Assembly (NCBI GenBank): GCA_016840485.1 | Contig: JAEOSG010000014.1 | Span: forward strand, 1 to 32,007 | Direction: 5' to 3' | Source: Candidatus Baldrarchaeota archaeon | GTDB lineage: Archaea; Asgardarchaeota; Baldrarchaeia; Baldrarchaeales; DXJG01 | Length of the DNA: 32,007 bases | Shown here: piece by piece, positions 14,912 through 23,014 of the stretch | Position numbering within the stretch: position 1 is the stretch's first letter | Layout: each line of letters begins with the position of its first letter | Program-made: the position numbers and the translations under genes | Notes under the pieces: generated by a model | Database searches by the model: none | Seen by the model: the letters and a program-made list of their open reading frames with translations, nothing else | What the model was told of the DNA's origin: nothing

Positions 14912-15772
14912 TTATTCCAAAAACTTTGTAATAGATGTTTGTTTCGTCTTAAAGAATCTATACTTACATATTTTGAATATTTTAGTGGAAAGTTTTTCAG
15001 TGGCTTCTCCTATATTTCTTAAAATCGCTGTAATTTCTTCTTCAGACATTTCACGCAACCTAAATGAGAGTAACAACAAGGAAAATGCGTTTTTTACAAG
15101 AGCAGACAATTTGCTCCAATCTCTTAGGGAAATCAACCCATGTCTAGTTCCAAACCTTCTCTTACCAGCCCACTTTATAAACAATGAAACATAAGGTTCA
15201 CCATCAACGCTAGATATTCCAAAGGTCATCAAGGAAGTAAATCTTAGTAAAGATTCTCCTTCGATTTGCGGCAAATCAGATATTTTACATGTTTTGCTCT
15301 CTATTGCATGAGATGAGAGATTTATCTGAGGAGTTATTTCCATTGGCCCTCCAACAAAGCTTTGAGTTACAGAAAGTCTATCTGAAAGTGTTTCATAAAG
15401 TTTTAATGCCATTTTTTCAGCTTCTCTTAAGGTTAATTTTATGATAAAGGGATCCTTGTTAAACAGTTTGGCAGAGGCTTTTAGAAAACTAATAGTTGCT
15501 ACATTTAGTTTAAAGAGTTTATCTATCTCAGTAAGTGGAAATTGCACAGCTATGTGGTCAATAAATGGTTTTTCAGTTGCCTGTCTTACATTTTTTGAAG
15601 AAATAGCTATCAATAACTTCCATTCACCTCTAAAATTAACAACGCGAAAAGAAAGAATGTAAACCGTGTCATAAAATCTGTGCAGAATGATTGAGGGAAG
15701 AGGAAGCGCTATACTTTTGTTAAAAGTTAATTCATAAATTGATGGCGTTCCTAATATTAAGCGACTTGCCAA
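14912..15772 (-). CDS. Conserved-looking protein of unknown function
   Basis: This 286-residue protein starts at TTG 15770-15772, preceded by GGGTG 8 bases upstream. The N-terminal half alternates short hydrophobic strands and turns (VYILSFRVVNFRGEWKLLIA). The middle has an amphipathic helix rich in Lys and Leu (REAEKMALKLYETLSDRL). The C-terminal part contains FIKWAGKRRFGTRHGLISL followed by hydrophobic helices (ALVKNAFSLLLLSFRL) and a very basic end. No membrane topology is clear and no motif is recognised. It is convergent with the RAM gene, 48 bases apart, and divergent from the UDG gene. Confidence 0.6.
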   Translation of the reverse strand: MASRLILGTPSIYELTFNKSIALPLPSIILHRFYDTVYILSFRVVNFRGEWKLLIAISSKNVRQATEKPFIDHIAVQFPLTEIDKLFKLNVATISFLKASAKLFNKDPFIIKLTLREAEKMALKLYETLSDRLSVTQSFVGGPMEITPQINLSSHAIESKTCKISDLPQIEGESLLRFTSLMTFGISSVDGEPYVSLFIKWAGKRRFGTRHGLISLRDWSKLSALVKNAFSLLLLSFRLREMSEEEITAILRNIGEATEKLSTKIFKICKYRFFKTKQTSITKFLE

Positions 15773-15930
15773 GAGTCTACACCCATATTTAACTTCAACT
15801 AAAAATATTGTATACTTATCTATATAAAAATTCCGAGATATCCCTCTATAAATTTAACATACTAATGGCAAATTAATATATAAATGTCGACGAGGAAAGA
15901 AGAATAAATATCCCATAAGGGTTGAGAAAA

Positions 15931-16518
15931 ATGGAAGATAAAGCTAAAAAACTGAAAGAAATAGCTGAAAAGATAAAAAACTGTAAGAAATGCGAACTTT
16001 GGAAAAATAGGACGAATGCTGTTCCGGGGGAAGGCAATCCTAATGCAAAAATAATGTTTATAGGGGAGGCCCCGGGTAGAAACGAAGACCTTTATGGTAT
16101 ACCTTTTTGTGGAAGAGCTGGTGCAGTTTTAGATGATCTTCTAAGCGAAATAGGGTTGAAAAGGGAAGATGTTTTTATCACTAACGTTGTGAAGTGTAGG
16201 CCTCCAGGAAACCGTGACCCTACGCCTGAGGAAATTGCTGCATGTTCCCCTTATTTAGATGAACAAATTAAAGTAATAAATCCAAAAATAATCGTTACTT
16301 TAGGAAATTATGCAACTAGTTATATTTTGAGTAAATTTGGGTTTAAGGCTGAAAACATAAGTAAGGTTCGTGGAAAAGTTTTCAAAGTAACCACACTTCT
16401 AACGACATTAAAAATTATACCAACGTATCATCCAGCTACTTCTCTCTATAGACCTCCACTAAGAGAATACCTTAAAGAAGATTTTAAAATCATAGCTAGA
16501 GAATTAGAGGAAACTTAA
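15931..16518 (+). CDS. Uracil-DNA glycosylase, family 4 (iron-sulfur type)
   Basis: This 195-residue enzyme removes uracil from DNA in base-excision repair. Motif A GEAPGRNED, the NVVKCRPPGNRDPTP block and the C-terminal motif PTYHPATSLYRPP are all present. Four cysteines, Cys18, Cys21, Cys89 and Cys105, match the [4Fe-4S] ligands of family 4 UDGs in spacing. ATG 15931 is used; a TTG at 15922 in frame is less likely because GGGTTGAG before the ATG serves as ribosome site. A TATA-like ATTAATATATAAA precedes by some 60 bases. The length is normal for the family. Confidence 0.94.
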   Translation: MEDKAKKLKEIAEKIKNCKKCELWKNRTNAVPGEGNPNAKIMFIGEAPGRNEDLYGIPFCGRAGAVLDDLLSEIGLKREDVFITNVVKCRPPGNRDPTPEEIAACSPYLDEQIKVINPKIIVTLGNYATSYILSKFGFKAENISKVRGKVFKVTTLLTTLKIIPTYHPATSLYRPPLREYLKEDFKIIARELEET

Positions 16519-16520
16519 AA
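16514..16520 (+). promoter_or_regulatory. TATA-like box before the second structured RNA
   Basis: CTTAAAA overlaps the UDG stop codon and lies about 25 bases before the beginning of the structured segment near 16540. A second candidate, CATATTAA, is at 16521-16528. Confidence 0.35.
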
Positions 16521-16537
16521 CATATTAAATTGTCGTA

Positions 16538-16650
16538 GGGTGAGGCTATAGCGAGAGAAGCGTGCTACGGACAGATCCTTTGCATCCAAAGATACACTTA
16601 ATCCCCCACAGAGGAGGATTGAGGATCACGCTTCACCTATCGCCGCCTCA
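16538..16650 (+). ncRNA. Putative three-stem structured RNA, about 113 nt, family unknown
   Basis: The G+C-rich segment after the UDG gene folds on paper into a closed structure. TGAGGC (16541-16546) pairs with GCCTCA (16645-16650). After an internal loop, GAAGCGTG (16557-16564) pairs with CACGCTTC (16627-16634), 8 perfect pairs. Inside are two hairpins: CTTTG-CATC-CAAAG (16578-16591) and CTTAATCC (16597-16604) with GGATTGAG (16616-16623), 7 Watson-Crick pairs and one G-U. This looks like a three-way junction. The surrounding DNA is strongly A+T-rich, and archaeal hyper/thermophile RNAs stand out this way. No long reading frame exists. Hammerhead, tRNA, 5S and known riboswitch cores were looked for by eye and not found. 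The strand is uncertain; the upstream TATA favours plus. Confidence 0.5.
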
Positions 16651-16811
16651 ATATTTATATTGCTGAATTATAATATTAGTTTTTCTATTCAGAATCCTAG
16701 AACGCCAGTTGCAACTAATATTTGGATGTTTGATTTAAAGTCGGTTATATATCGTTGTACATAGATAAATACTGTCGTTGCAATGAAATGGTAGATTATT
16801 ATAATACCTAA

Positions 16812-16829
16812 TACCTTTAAAAATAGGTA
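16812..16829. promoter_or_regulatory. TATA-centred inverted repeat upstream of tldD
   Basis: TACCT (16812-16816) and AGGTA (16825-16829) flank TTTAAAAA, a TATA-like core about 60-70 bases before ATG 16888. A repressor bound here would cover the promoter. Regulation is inferred from position only. Confidence 0.35.
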
Positions 16830-16887
16830 ATTGAATCTGTAAGAATGTTGAAAGATTAGATAACTAGGTTTGATAGGAAGGGATTTT

Positions 16888-18282
16888 ATGGAAGAAATTT
16901 TTGACAAAATTGTTGAAAAGGGGTTCCAGCTTGGAGCTGAGTATATTGATATGCGATATCAAGAAGTAAAAAGCGAAATTATAGTATCCGAAAACGGGAA
17001 ATTTACAAGATATGAAAGTGAGGCTGCCCGCGGTGTTGGCATAACGGCTATCGTGGATGGAATTCCAGGTTTTGCGTCCACTACCATAATAAATCCAGAT
17101 ACTTTATTGGAAGTTTTAAATGAAGCTGTTAAAATTGCTAAAACATCCACAAAACTTGTTAACAAAAAGGTTTATGCTGAAATAGAACCTTACACCGATG
17201 AGAAAACTGTTTCCGTAAAAATAGATCCACTTGAGGTTTCTCCAGATGAAAAAGTCAACTTTGTAGTTGATGTTAACAAAGCATCAATTGTAAGTGATGA
17301 AGTAAAGAGTGTTTCTACAACTCTTGGGGTAGAGGAGGACAAAAGATGGTTTTTATCAAGTGAAGGTACAAATATAAAGACTAGAATTGTTTTAACCGGG
17401 TTAAGACACTACTCGGTTGCTAAGGTTAATGGTGTAATGGAACGGGTGAGAGACGCCGAAACCTTCGTTGGTGGATACGAGTTTTTCAAGGAATTTAACG
17501 CTGAGAAGTTCGTGACAGATCTATCGAAACTTGCTATTGATGCTGCGAAGGCTAAACCCGCTAAGCCTGGAACGTATCCTGTTGTTGCTGATCCAGACAT
17601 TATCGGATTAATTCTTCACGAAGCTTTTGGACATGCTAGTGAAGGGGATCTAGTCGCTAGCAAGGAATCTATACTTTGTGGTAAGCTTGGTGAGAAAGTT
17701 GCAAGTGAATATGTGACCATTGTCGATAATGGAGTAGTTAAAGGGGGATACCCTGTATGGTATGATGATCAAGGAGTAAAGAAGATGAAAACCGTTATAG
17801 TTAAAGAAGGTATTCTTGACGGTTACCTTTTAAGTAGGGAGACTGCCTCTGACCTTGGGTTGGAGCCGACTGGCAATGCTAGAGCCCAAGATTTTGAGAA
17901 TGTCCCCATTGTTAGACAAACAAATTACTATATGGAACCTGGAGACCACAGTTTTGAAGAACTTGTAGAAGATGTAGATTTTGGCTACTATATCAAAGGT
18001 AGAGGCGGCGGCGGTGGTCAAGTGGATGTAGGTGTTGGCAGTTTCATTTTTAACGCGGGGCCAAGCTATGTTATTGAAAAGGGAGAAATAAAAGAATTAG
18101 TTAAATCTGTTTCGATTAGTGGACTGATTTTAGAAACCTTAAAAAGTGTTGACGCTGTTGGAAAAGACTTTAAAGTTACCACCAGCGTTTTTGGTGGCTG
18201 CGGAAAAAGTGCTCAACGCGTTAGAGTAGGTCATGGAGGCCCATTTGTTAGAATTAGAAAAATGATTATTGGAGGAAGATAA
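16888..18282 (+). CDS. tldD: TldD metalloprotease subunit
   Basis: This 464-residue protein carries the catalytic HExxxH: LILHEAFGHASEGD with His244, Glu245 and His249. The C-terminal zinc cysteine is expected in the VFGGCGKSAQRVRVG segment near the end. TldD pairs with TldE to form a heterodimeric zinc protease that degrades small unfolded peptides inside its barrel; in E. coli it also matures microcin B17. ATG 16888 follows GGAAGGGA; an upstream in-frame start at 16870 is less suited. It is the first gene of a two-gene operon: one base separates its stop from the tldE ATG. Confidence 0.94.
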   Translation: MEEIFDKIVEKGFQLGAEYIDMRYQEVKSEIIVSENGKFTRYESEAARGVGITAIVDGIPGFASTTIINPDTLLEVLNEAVKIAKTSTKLVNKKVYAEIEPYTDEKTVSVKIDPLEVSPDEKVNFVVDVNKASIVSDEVKSVSTTLGVEEDKRWFLSSEGTNIKTRIVLTGLRHYSVAKVNGVMERVRDAETFVGGYEFFKEFNAEKFVTDLSKLAIDAAKAKPAKPGTYPVVADPDIIGLILHEAFGHASEGDLVASKESILCGKLGEKVASEYVTIVDNGVVKGGYPVWYDDQGVKKMKTVIVKEGILDGYLLSRETASDLGLEPTGNARAQDFENVPIVRQTNYYMEPGDHSFEELVEDVDFGYYIKGRGGGGGQVDVGVGSFIFNAGPSYVIEKGEIKELVKSVSISGLILETLKSVDAVGKDFKVTTSVFGGCGKSAQRVRVGHGGPFVRIRKMIIGGR

Positions 18283-18283
18283 C

Positions 18284-19630
18284 ATGATAGATTTATTGGA
18301 AATAGGTGAAAAGGCTCTAAGCTTCGCCGAGAAGCTAAATGTAAGTGAAGTAGAAGTTTATCTTGTTCAAAATACTTCAAAAAGCTGTCTTTTAAGCGGT
18401 AAGATAGATGTTGTTAAAAGTAATGTAGCTTCAGGCATTGGTGTGAGAGTGATTATTGATAAAAAGATCGGGGTTTACGGAATTACAAACTTAGAGGAAA
18501 ATGAGGTTGAAAAGGCCGTTGAAAAAGCTGTAAAGATAGCCAAGGCAAGTGACCCAGACCTAGATTTTAGAGAGTTAAACAAGAAATTTGGTAAATCTTC
18601 TGTTTCCGGTATATATGATAGAGAAATTGCTGAAATGGACATAGAGAAAATTTTTGATGCTGCTGACACTTTAATAACATCTTCCATGGATTATAATGAA
18701 ATTGTTCAACCTACACGTGGAATTATTGAAACTTCCACTTGGAAAGTTGCTATTTGTAATTCCCATGGCATAGAAGCTGAAAGGAAAGGAACAGGAGTAG
18801 TTACATGGTTTAGGTGCAAGGCAAAAGATGGAGGAAAAGAAGCAAGTGCTGGAGAGTCCAAACAGGCAAGAAGATGGAAAGATATAGATTTCTCTGAAGT
18901 AGCAACAAGTGCTGCTAGCAAGGCTGTTAGCATTCTCGATGCCACATTGATAGAAAACCAGAAACTACCAGTTATTTGGCACAATAAGTTTACAGCATCG
19001 ATGGTCGACATTATGTTCGGAAACACTATAGATGCTTACAGTGTTCAAAAAGGTCGTAGCCCATGGAAGGATAAAGTTGGACAACAAATAGCTTCTGAAG
19101 ATTTTAACTTAGTAGATGATGGTGTGATGGAAGCAGGTTTGAGAACTAGAGCTTTCGACGACGAAGGAGTTGCTACAAGAAAAACGCCCATAATAGAAAA
19201 GGGAGAATTAAAGGGTTTTCTATACGATACCTACACAGCAAACAAGGAGGGAGCAGAGAGCACTGGCAACGCTTTCAGAACTTATAGAAGTAATCCTCTT
19301 CCCGCACCTTCGAACCTTATACTTAAACCTGGTAACGCTAAGAGGGAAGAAATCATCGAAGAAACAAGAAAGGGACTTTTAGTTGTAGATGTGATTGGTG
19401 AGTGGCTTAGTAACCCTATAAGCGGTGAAATGAGCGCAACTGTAGTCGTAGGCTATTTAGTGGAGAATGGTGAAATTAAAAAGCCTGTCAAAGGAATTAT
19501 GATTTCTGGTAACTTCCACCAAATAATAAAAGACGGAATAGAACTTATTGGCGACGATATTACAAATGTTGGCGGAGTGTATGCACCTACAATAAAGGTA
19601 TCTGAAATGACGATTGCAGGGAGATCGTAA
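18284..19630 (+). CDS. tldE: TldE/PmbA protease subunit
   Basis: This 448-residue partner of TldD has the same overall fold but no HExxxH, as in all TldE/PmbA proteins. It shows the family segments SWEVAICNSHG-like (STWKVAICNSHG), DDEGVATRKTPIIEKGEL and GEWLSNPISGEMSATVVVGY. ATG 18284 lies 1 base after the tldD stop with GGAGGAAG inside the end of tldD. The neighbourhood has no peptide natural-product genes, so general peptide turnover is more likely than microcin maturation. Confidence 0.93.
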   Translation: MIDLLEIGEKALSFAEKLNVSEVEVYLVQNTSKSCLLSGKIDVVKSNVASGIGVRVIIDKKIGVYGITNLEENEVEKAVEKAVKIAKASDPDLDFRELNKKFGKSSVSGIYDREIAEMDIEKIFDAADTLITSSMDYNEIVQPTRGIIETSTWKVAICNSHGIEAERKGTGVVTWFRCKAKDGGKEASAGESKQARRWKDIDFSEVATSAASKAVSILDATLIENQKLPVIWHNKFTASMVDIMFGNTIDAYSVQKGRSPWKDKVGQQIASEDFNLVDDGVMEAGLRTRAFDDEGVATRKTPIIEKGELKGFLYDTYTANKEGAESTGNAFRTYRSNPLPAPSNLILKPGNAKREEIIEETRKGLLVVDVIGEWLSNPISGEMSATVVVGYLVENGEIKKPVKGIMISGNFHQIIKDGIELIGDDITNVGGVYAPTIKVSEMTIAGRS

Positions 19631-19632
19631 CC

Positions 19633-20328
19633 TTAACTTTCATCTTGACTTTTTAAATCAAAATACAGTTTTACAGGTATCAGAGTTGCTAGTGCCAAAG
19701 CTATTTGAAGCCTCTGGTACCCGTATCTATTAATAAATTCTAAGATCGATTCTTTTAAGCCTATAGGACATTCTTTATGAACAATTTCTATAAACTCTTC
19801 TTCACCAACTTTTTGGGCAGTTCTTCTAAGTTTTCTCAACGCATCATCTATAACCTTGTTTTCTATGAACCGTATTACATCCTTTCTCGCTGCTGGAGGC
19901 AAACTTATAGTTACTTTTTTATAAAAGGTTTCTAAAAGAGTTTCAGCTATTTGCGCTATTTTCTCGGCTTGTCTAGAAGGAGGAATCTTTGGTTTTTTAT
20001 CTTTCCTAATTTTTTTGAGTAATTCAACTGCCTTTTCTAATTCTTCCTGCGTAGGTGGCTTAATAATTTCGTTTTGAAGTTTTTTAATAGCTTTTCTACC
20101 TAGCAGTTCGGTTTTTTTAATAACTTCTATATCTTGGGCTTTTTCAATTAGATTGTTGAAAATCTCTCTACTTGGAAGTTCTTTTCCATGCCTGAGACAA
20201 TATGCCCTAAGCTTTAAGAAAAGATTTTCCTCATATTCTAGGTCCCCATCAAAGAGGGTTAAAATTAGGTTTATGTTTTCAATTTCTTCGTCGCTTAGGG
20301 CTTTTACCTTTTCTTCAAGGGAACTCAT
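19633..20328 (-). CDS. Helical protein of unknown function
   Basis: This protein has about 231 residues, from ATG 20326-20328 with GGTG ahead; an upstream TTG at 20340 is possible. It is almost entirely charged helix (SLEEKVKALSDEEIENINLI, TQEELEKAVELLKKIRKDKK), with a Pro-rich hinge KPKIPPSRQ near 112-120. A C-terminal hydrophobic stretch (LQIALALATLIPVKLYF) may be a buried helix or a weak membrane anchor. It is convergent with tldE (2 bases between stops). No known domain is recognised. Confidence 0.6.
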   Translation of the reverse strand: MSSLEEKVKALSDEEIENINLILTLFDGDLEYEENLFLKLRAYCLRHGKELPSREIFNNLIEKAQDIEVIKKTELLGRKAIKKLQNEIIKPPTQEELEKAVELLKKIRKDKKPKIPPSRQAEKIAQIAETLLETFYKKVTISLPPAARKDVIRFIENKVIDDALRKLRRTAQKVGEEEFIEIVHKECPIGLKESILEFINRYGYQRLQIALALATLIPVKLYFDLKSQDES

Positions 20329-20698
20329 AATTAACACCAAAACCCATGGAAAGTTAATGATTAATTATTAAAGGTGCAACCGTTTACTTAAGTGTTACTT
20401 GAAATTCAATAGTCAACTAAAAACTAGATACTAGTGAAAAATAGCAAAGAGTCTATTATATTGGACTATACATTGGAAGATTATTAATGCCATTAAATTG
20501 CCTAAAACTGTCTTTACAGGTGTAATATTTGAGAGGAAGAGAACTCATACATAAAATTAGGAAAGTTCAACACAAAGAAAAGTGTATTGTAATGTTTTAG
20601 AGCAGGTTCAGGTGATTTTAAACGAAGTTAAAAAGTTAGAAAATATATGAAAAAAGAAAATTACATTAAATTCGTCTCGGAAGATTTCTAAGCACTGC
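20329..20698. other. 370-base gap, no gene seen
   Basis: A+T-rich sequence with no convincing reading frame, repeat or RNA fold. Around 20586-20651 a short open stretch encodes a 22-residue helical peptide from a GTG, but without a ribosome site it is not called. The right end holds a T-rich tract that could end the M42 gene transcript. Confidence 0.45.
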
Positions 20699-21760
20699 TT
20701 ACTCCGTGAAGGATTTTATTCGTTTTTCGTTAAGCCTTTTAATGGCTTCTGATACTAGTTTGACCGCATTTTGGAAATCTTCAAGGCTAAGAACTCCTAC
20801 ATGACTGTGAATGTACCTCGTTGGTACTCCTATCACGATACTTGGTACTCCATGCTTTATCATATGTATCCTTCCAGCATCCGTACCTCCACGTTCCATT
20901 ACATCGACCTGGTACGGTATTTTGAGATCCTCCGCAAGGTCAATGATGAAATCTCTTAGTTTAATGTTTGGAATTAAAGTGGCGTCACGCAGTAGTATCG
21001 CTGGTCCTTTTCCAACTTTTTCTTGCGCTTCTTCAGGTTTCACTCCCGGAACGTCTCCTGCTATTCCAACTTCTAGTACGAAGCAGAGATCTGGGCTGAC
21101 AACCCAACCACTTGTTTGAGCTCCTCTAAGCCCTACTTCTTCTTGTGTTGTACCAACACCATACACTGAAACATCTAAGCTTTCCTTTGATAATGTTCGC
21201 ATTATTTCAATAACGGCTGCGCATCCTATACGGTCGTCAAAAGCCTTACCCATTATTAAATTCGGATTCGCCATTCTTTCAGTAGTTGTTTCCGGCACTA
21301 TTGGATCTCCCGGTCTCACACCCATTTTCTCTGCTTCTTCTTTGCTTGAGGCACCTATATCTATGAACATCTCTTTCTTTTTCACAACTTTTTCCGCTTC
21401 CTTTGGTTCTAATATATGTGGTGGCTTAGAACCTATAACTCCTATAATGTCTCCCTTTTTGGTTCTGATTCTAACTTTTTGTCCTAGTAAAACTTGATCA
21501 AACCATCCTCCTAGGGGAGAGAACTTTATGAACCCGTTCTTATCTATTAGCTTTACCATGAAACCTACTTCATCCATGTGTGCTGCTAACATAACTTTTG
21601 GGCCACTGCTCCCCTTGAGTTTCGCTATTATACTTCCAAGTCTGTCTTGTTCAATGTCTCCGTATTTTTCTAATTCTTCCCTCATTAATTTTCTAACTTC
21701 TACCTCGTATCCTGGAGGGCCGAACGCTTCAGAAAGCCTTTTTATTAATTCAAAACTCAT
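20699..21760 (-). CDS. M42-family metallo-aminopeptidase (TET-type)
   Basis: This 353-residue cytosolic peptidase, of the type that forms dodecameric tetrahedra in archaea, trims peptides released by proteasomes. Metal-site motifs in order are AAHMDEVGF (His61, Asp63), GKAFDDRIG (Asp175), TTQEEVGLRG (Glu207/Glu208), CFVLEVGIAGDVPG (Glu230, at the place where many relatives have Asp) and RYIHSHVG (His318). MLAAHMDEVGFMVK and GGTDAGRIHM are typical of the family. ATG 21758-21760 has GGTGAT 5 bases ahead. Related proteins have been called endoglucanase or FrvX, but the aminopeptidase role is the better-supported one. A role with TldD/E in peptide breakdown is inferred from the shared neighbourhood. 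Confidence 0.92.
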   Translation of the reverse strand: MSFELIKRLSEAFGPPGYEVEVRKLMREELEKYGDIEQDRLGSIIAKLKGSSGPKVMLAAHMDEVGFMVKLIDKNGFIKFSPLGGWFDQVLLGQKVRIRTKKGDIIGVIGSKPPHILEPKEAEKVVKKKEMFIDIGASSKEEAEKMGVRPGDPIVPETTTERMANPNLIMGKAFDDRIGCAAVIEIMRTLSKESLDVSVYGVGTTQEEVGLRGAQTSGWVVSPDLCFVLEVGIAGDVPGVKPEEAQEKVGKGPAILLRDATLIPNIKLRDFIIDLAEDLKIPYQVDVMERGGTDAGRIHMIKHGVPSIVIGVPTRYIHSHVGVLSLEDFQNAVKLVSEAIKRLNEKRIKSFTE

Positions 21761-21920
21761 TTTTTATCACCATTCATATTCTACTTTATCTCTAAAAGAA
21801 GTTATCGATACAATGTTCTTACTAAATTAAAAGAAAAAGGTAAAACTTTGTAACTTAATAACAAAATACATATTTATCATGACCTTCAAAATAGTGTATA
21901 TGAGTTTGTGAGGGATTAGC

Positions 21921-22250
21921 ATGAATCGAGGATTGGCTTTACTTGGTGGTTGTTTACTTGCAGCTGCAATATTTGTGCAATACTTAGCAATTATTTGGAA
22001 TGAAAACTACATGTGGTTTATTGCGCCCTTTATCGGGTCTTTTCTAGCTGGTATATGCATTGGAGGGGCAAAGTCAGGTGATGTTGAACTTACGGCTTTC
22101 GGTGGATTTCTTGCGGCAGGATCAGCATGTATTCTTTTATGGTTTTATCTGACATTACCCTACATCGAAGGAATAAAGTTAACGTTGCTGGCTTGTATTC
22201 TTGTATTTATAGCTATGGTAATGATAGAAAAGAGCGGAAAAAGATACTAG
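21921..22250 (+). CDS. Small membrane protein with about four helices
   Basis: This 109-residue, Gly/Ala-rich hydrophobic protein starts at ATG 21921, shortly after GTGAGGG. The membrane segments lie at about 5-25 (LALLGGCLLAAAIFVQYLAI), 32-50, 58-80 and 84-102, with a basic tail KSGKRY. No transporter or enzyme motif is seen. It is convergent with the small GTPase gene, 16 bases apart. Function is unknown. Confidence 0.65.
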   Translation: MNRGLALLGGCLLAAAIFVQYLAIIWNENYMWFIAPFIGSFLAGICIGGAKSGDVELTAFGGFLAAGSACILLWFYLTLPYIEGIKLTLLACILVFIAMVMIEKSGKRY

Positions 22251-22266
22251 AAATTAAATTTTAATT

Positions 22267-22791
22267 TTAAATATTTTCAGTTATTAAATTTAGAACTGTT
22301 TTAAATGCTTTATCTACATTTTCACCTGTTTTGGCTGATGTTTCAATGTAACCAAATAAGTTTAGCTTCTTAGCTAGGGAAATGGCTTCACTCTCTTCTA
22401 CTTGTCTATTGTTGAGATCTTTTTTGTTCCCAACAAGTATGAGTGGAATGTTCCCAGATCTCTCTCTACACATTTTGACCCACTCAGGAATCTCTAAGAA
22501 ACTTTGCCGATTTGTTAAGTCGAAAACGACGAGCCCACCGTTTGCTCCTAGAAAAAACGTGTTAACCATTTGAAACAGTTGTTTGAACCTTTCTTGGCCG
22601 CCGAGATCCCAAATTTGCAAGGAAACTGTTCCTAGCTTACTACTTTCCTCAGTCTTTGATAGAATGTCACATCCTATTGTGGCTTTATACGATTCTTGAA
22701 AATAGCCTTCTGCATATCTTTTACATAAGCTGGTTTTGCCAACACCCCAAGGCCCCATCACGATCACTTTAAAAACATACATTGTATTCAT
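22267..22791 (-). CDS. Ras/Rab-like small GTPase
   Basis: This protein has 174 residues from ATG 22789-22791, 7 bases after GAGGTG. All G boxes are present: G1 GPWGVGKT (13-20), G2 Thr38 in ATIGCDI, G3 WDLGGQERF (Asp62, Gln66), G4 NKKD (122-125) and G5 ETSAKTG (150-156). Spacing and the YKATIG and ETSAK motifs are Ras/Rab-type, while WDLGGQ recalls Arf. Trp15 occupies the position of Ras Gly12. There is no CaaX or C-terminal cysteine, so no prenyl anchor. Membrane recruitment would need a partner, and the longin-like membrane proteins 8-10 kb away are candidates. Likely a molecular switch; partners and output unknown. Confidence 0.93.
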   Translation of the reverse strand: MNTMYVFKVIVMGPWGVGKTSLCKRYAEGYFQESYKATIGCDILSKTEESSKLGTVSLQIWDLGGQERFKQLFQMVNTFFLGANGGLVVFDLTNRQSFLEIPEWVKMCRERSGNIPLILVGNKKDLNNRQVEESEAISLAKKLNLFGYIETSAKTGENVDKAFKTVLNLITENI

Positions 22792-23014
22792 TGTCCAGCA
22801 CCTCAAACGGTTCGTGATGCCGCGTTTTAAATTAGTTAGATTTTACACTGAATGGAGGTTGTTTTGTAGTTTTACTGATATTTAAGATTAATCATTTAAA
22901 TGTTTAATCGAAAGGTAAGATAACAGAATTCAATTAAAGCATTTAATAATACCTAGCAATATAAAGACCGTCATCGATATTTTAAATTACTTAAAAAAGG
23001 GTTGGAGGATCGAA

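Noticed and set aside
16557-16634. Hammerhead or known riboswitch in the three-stem RNA
   Set aside because: The conserved hammerhead core (CTGATGA, GAAA) is absent, and the TPP, purine and fluoride signatures I know do not match.
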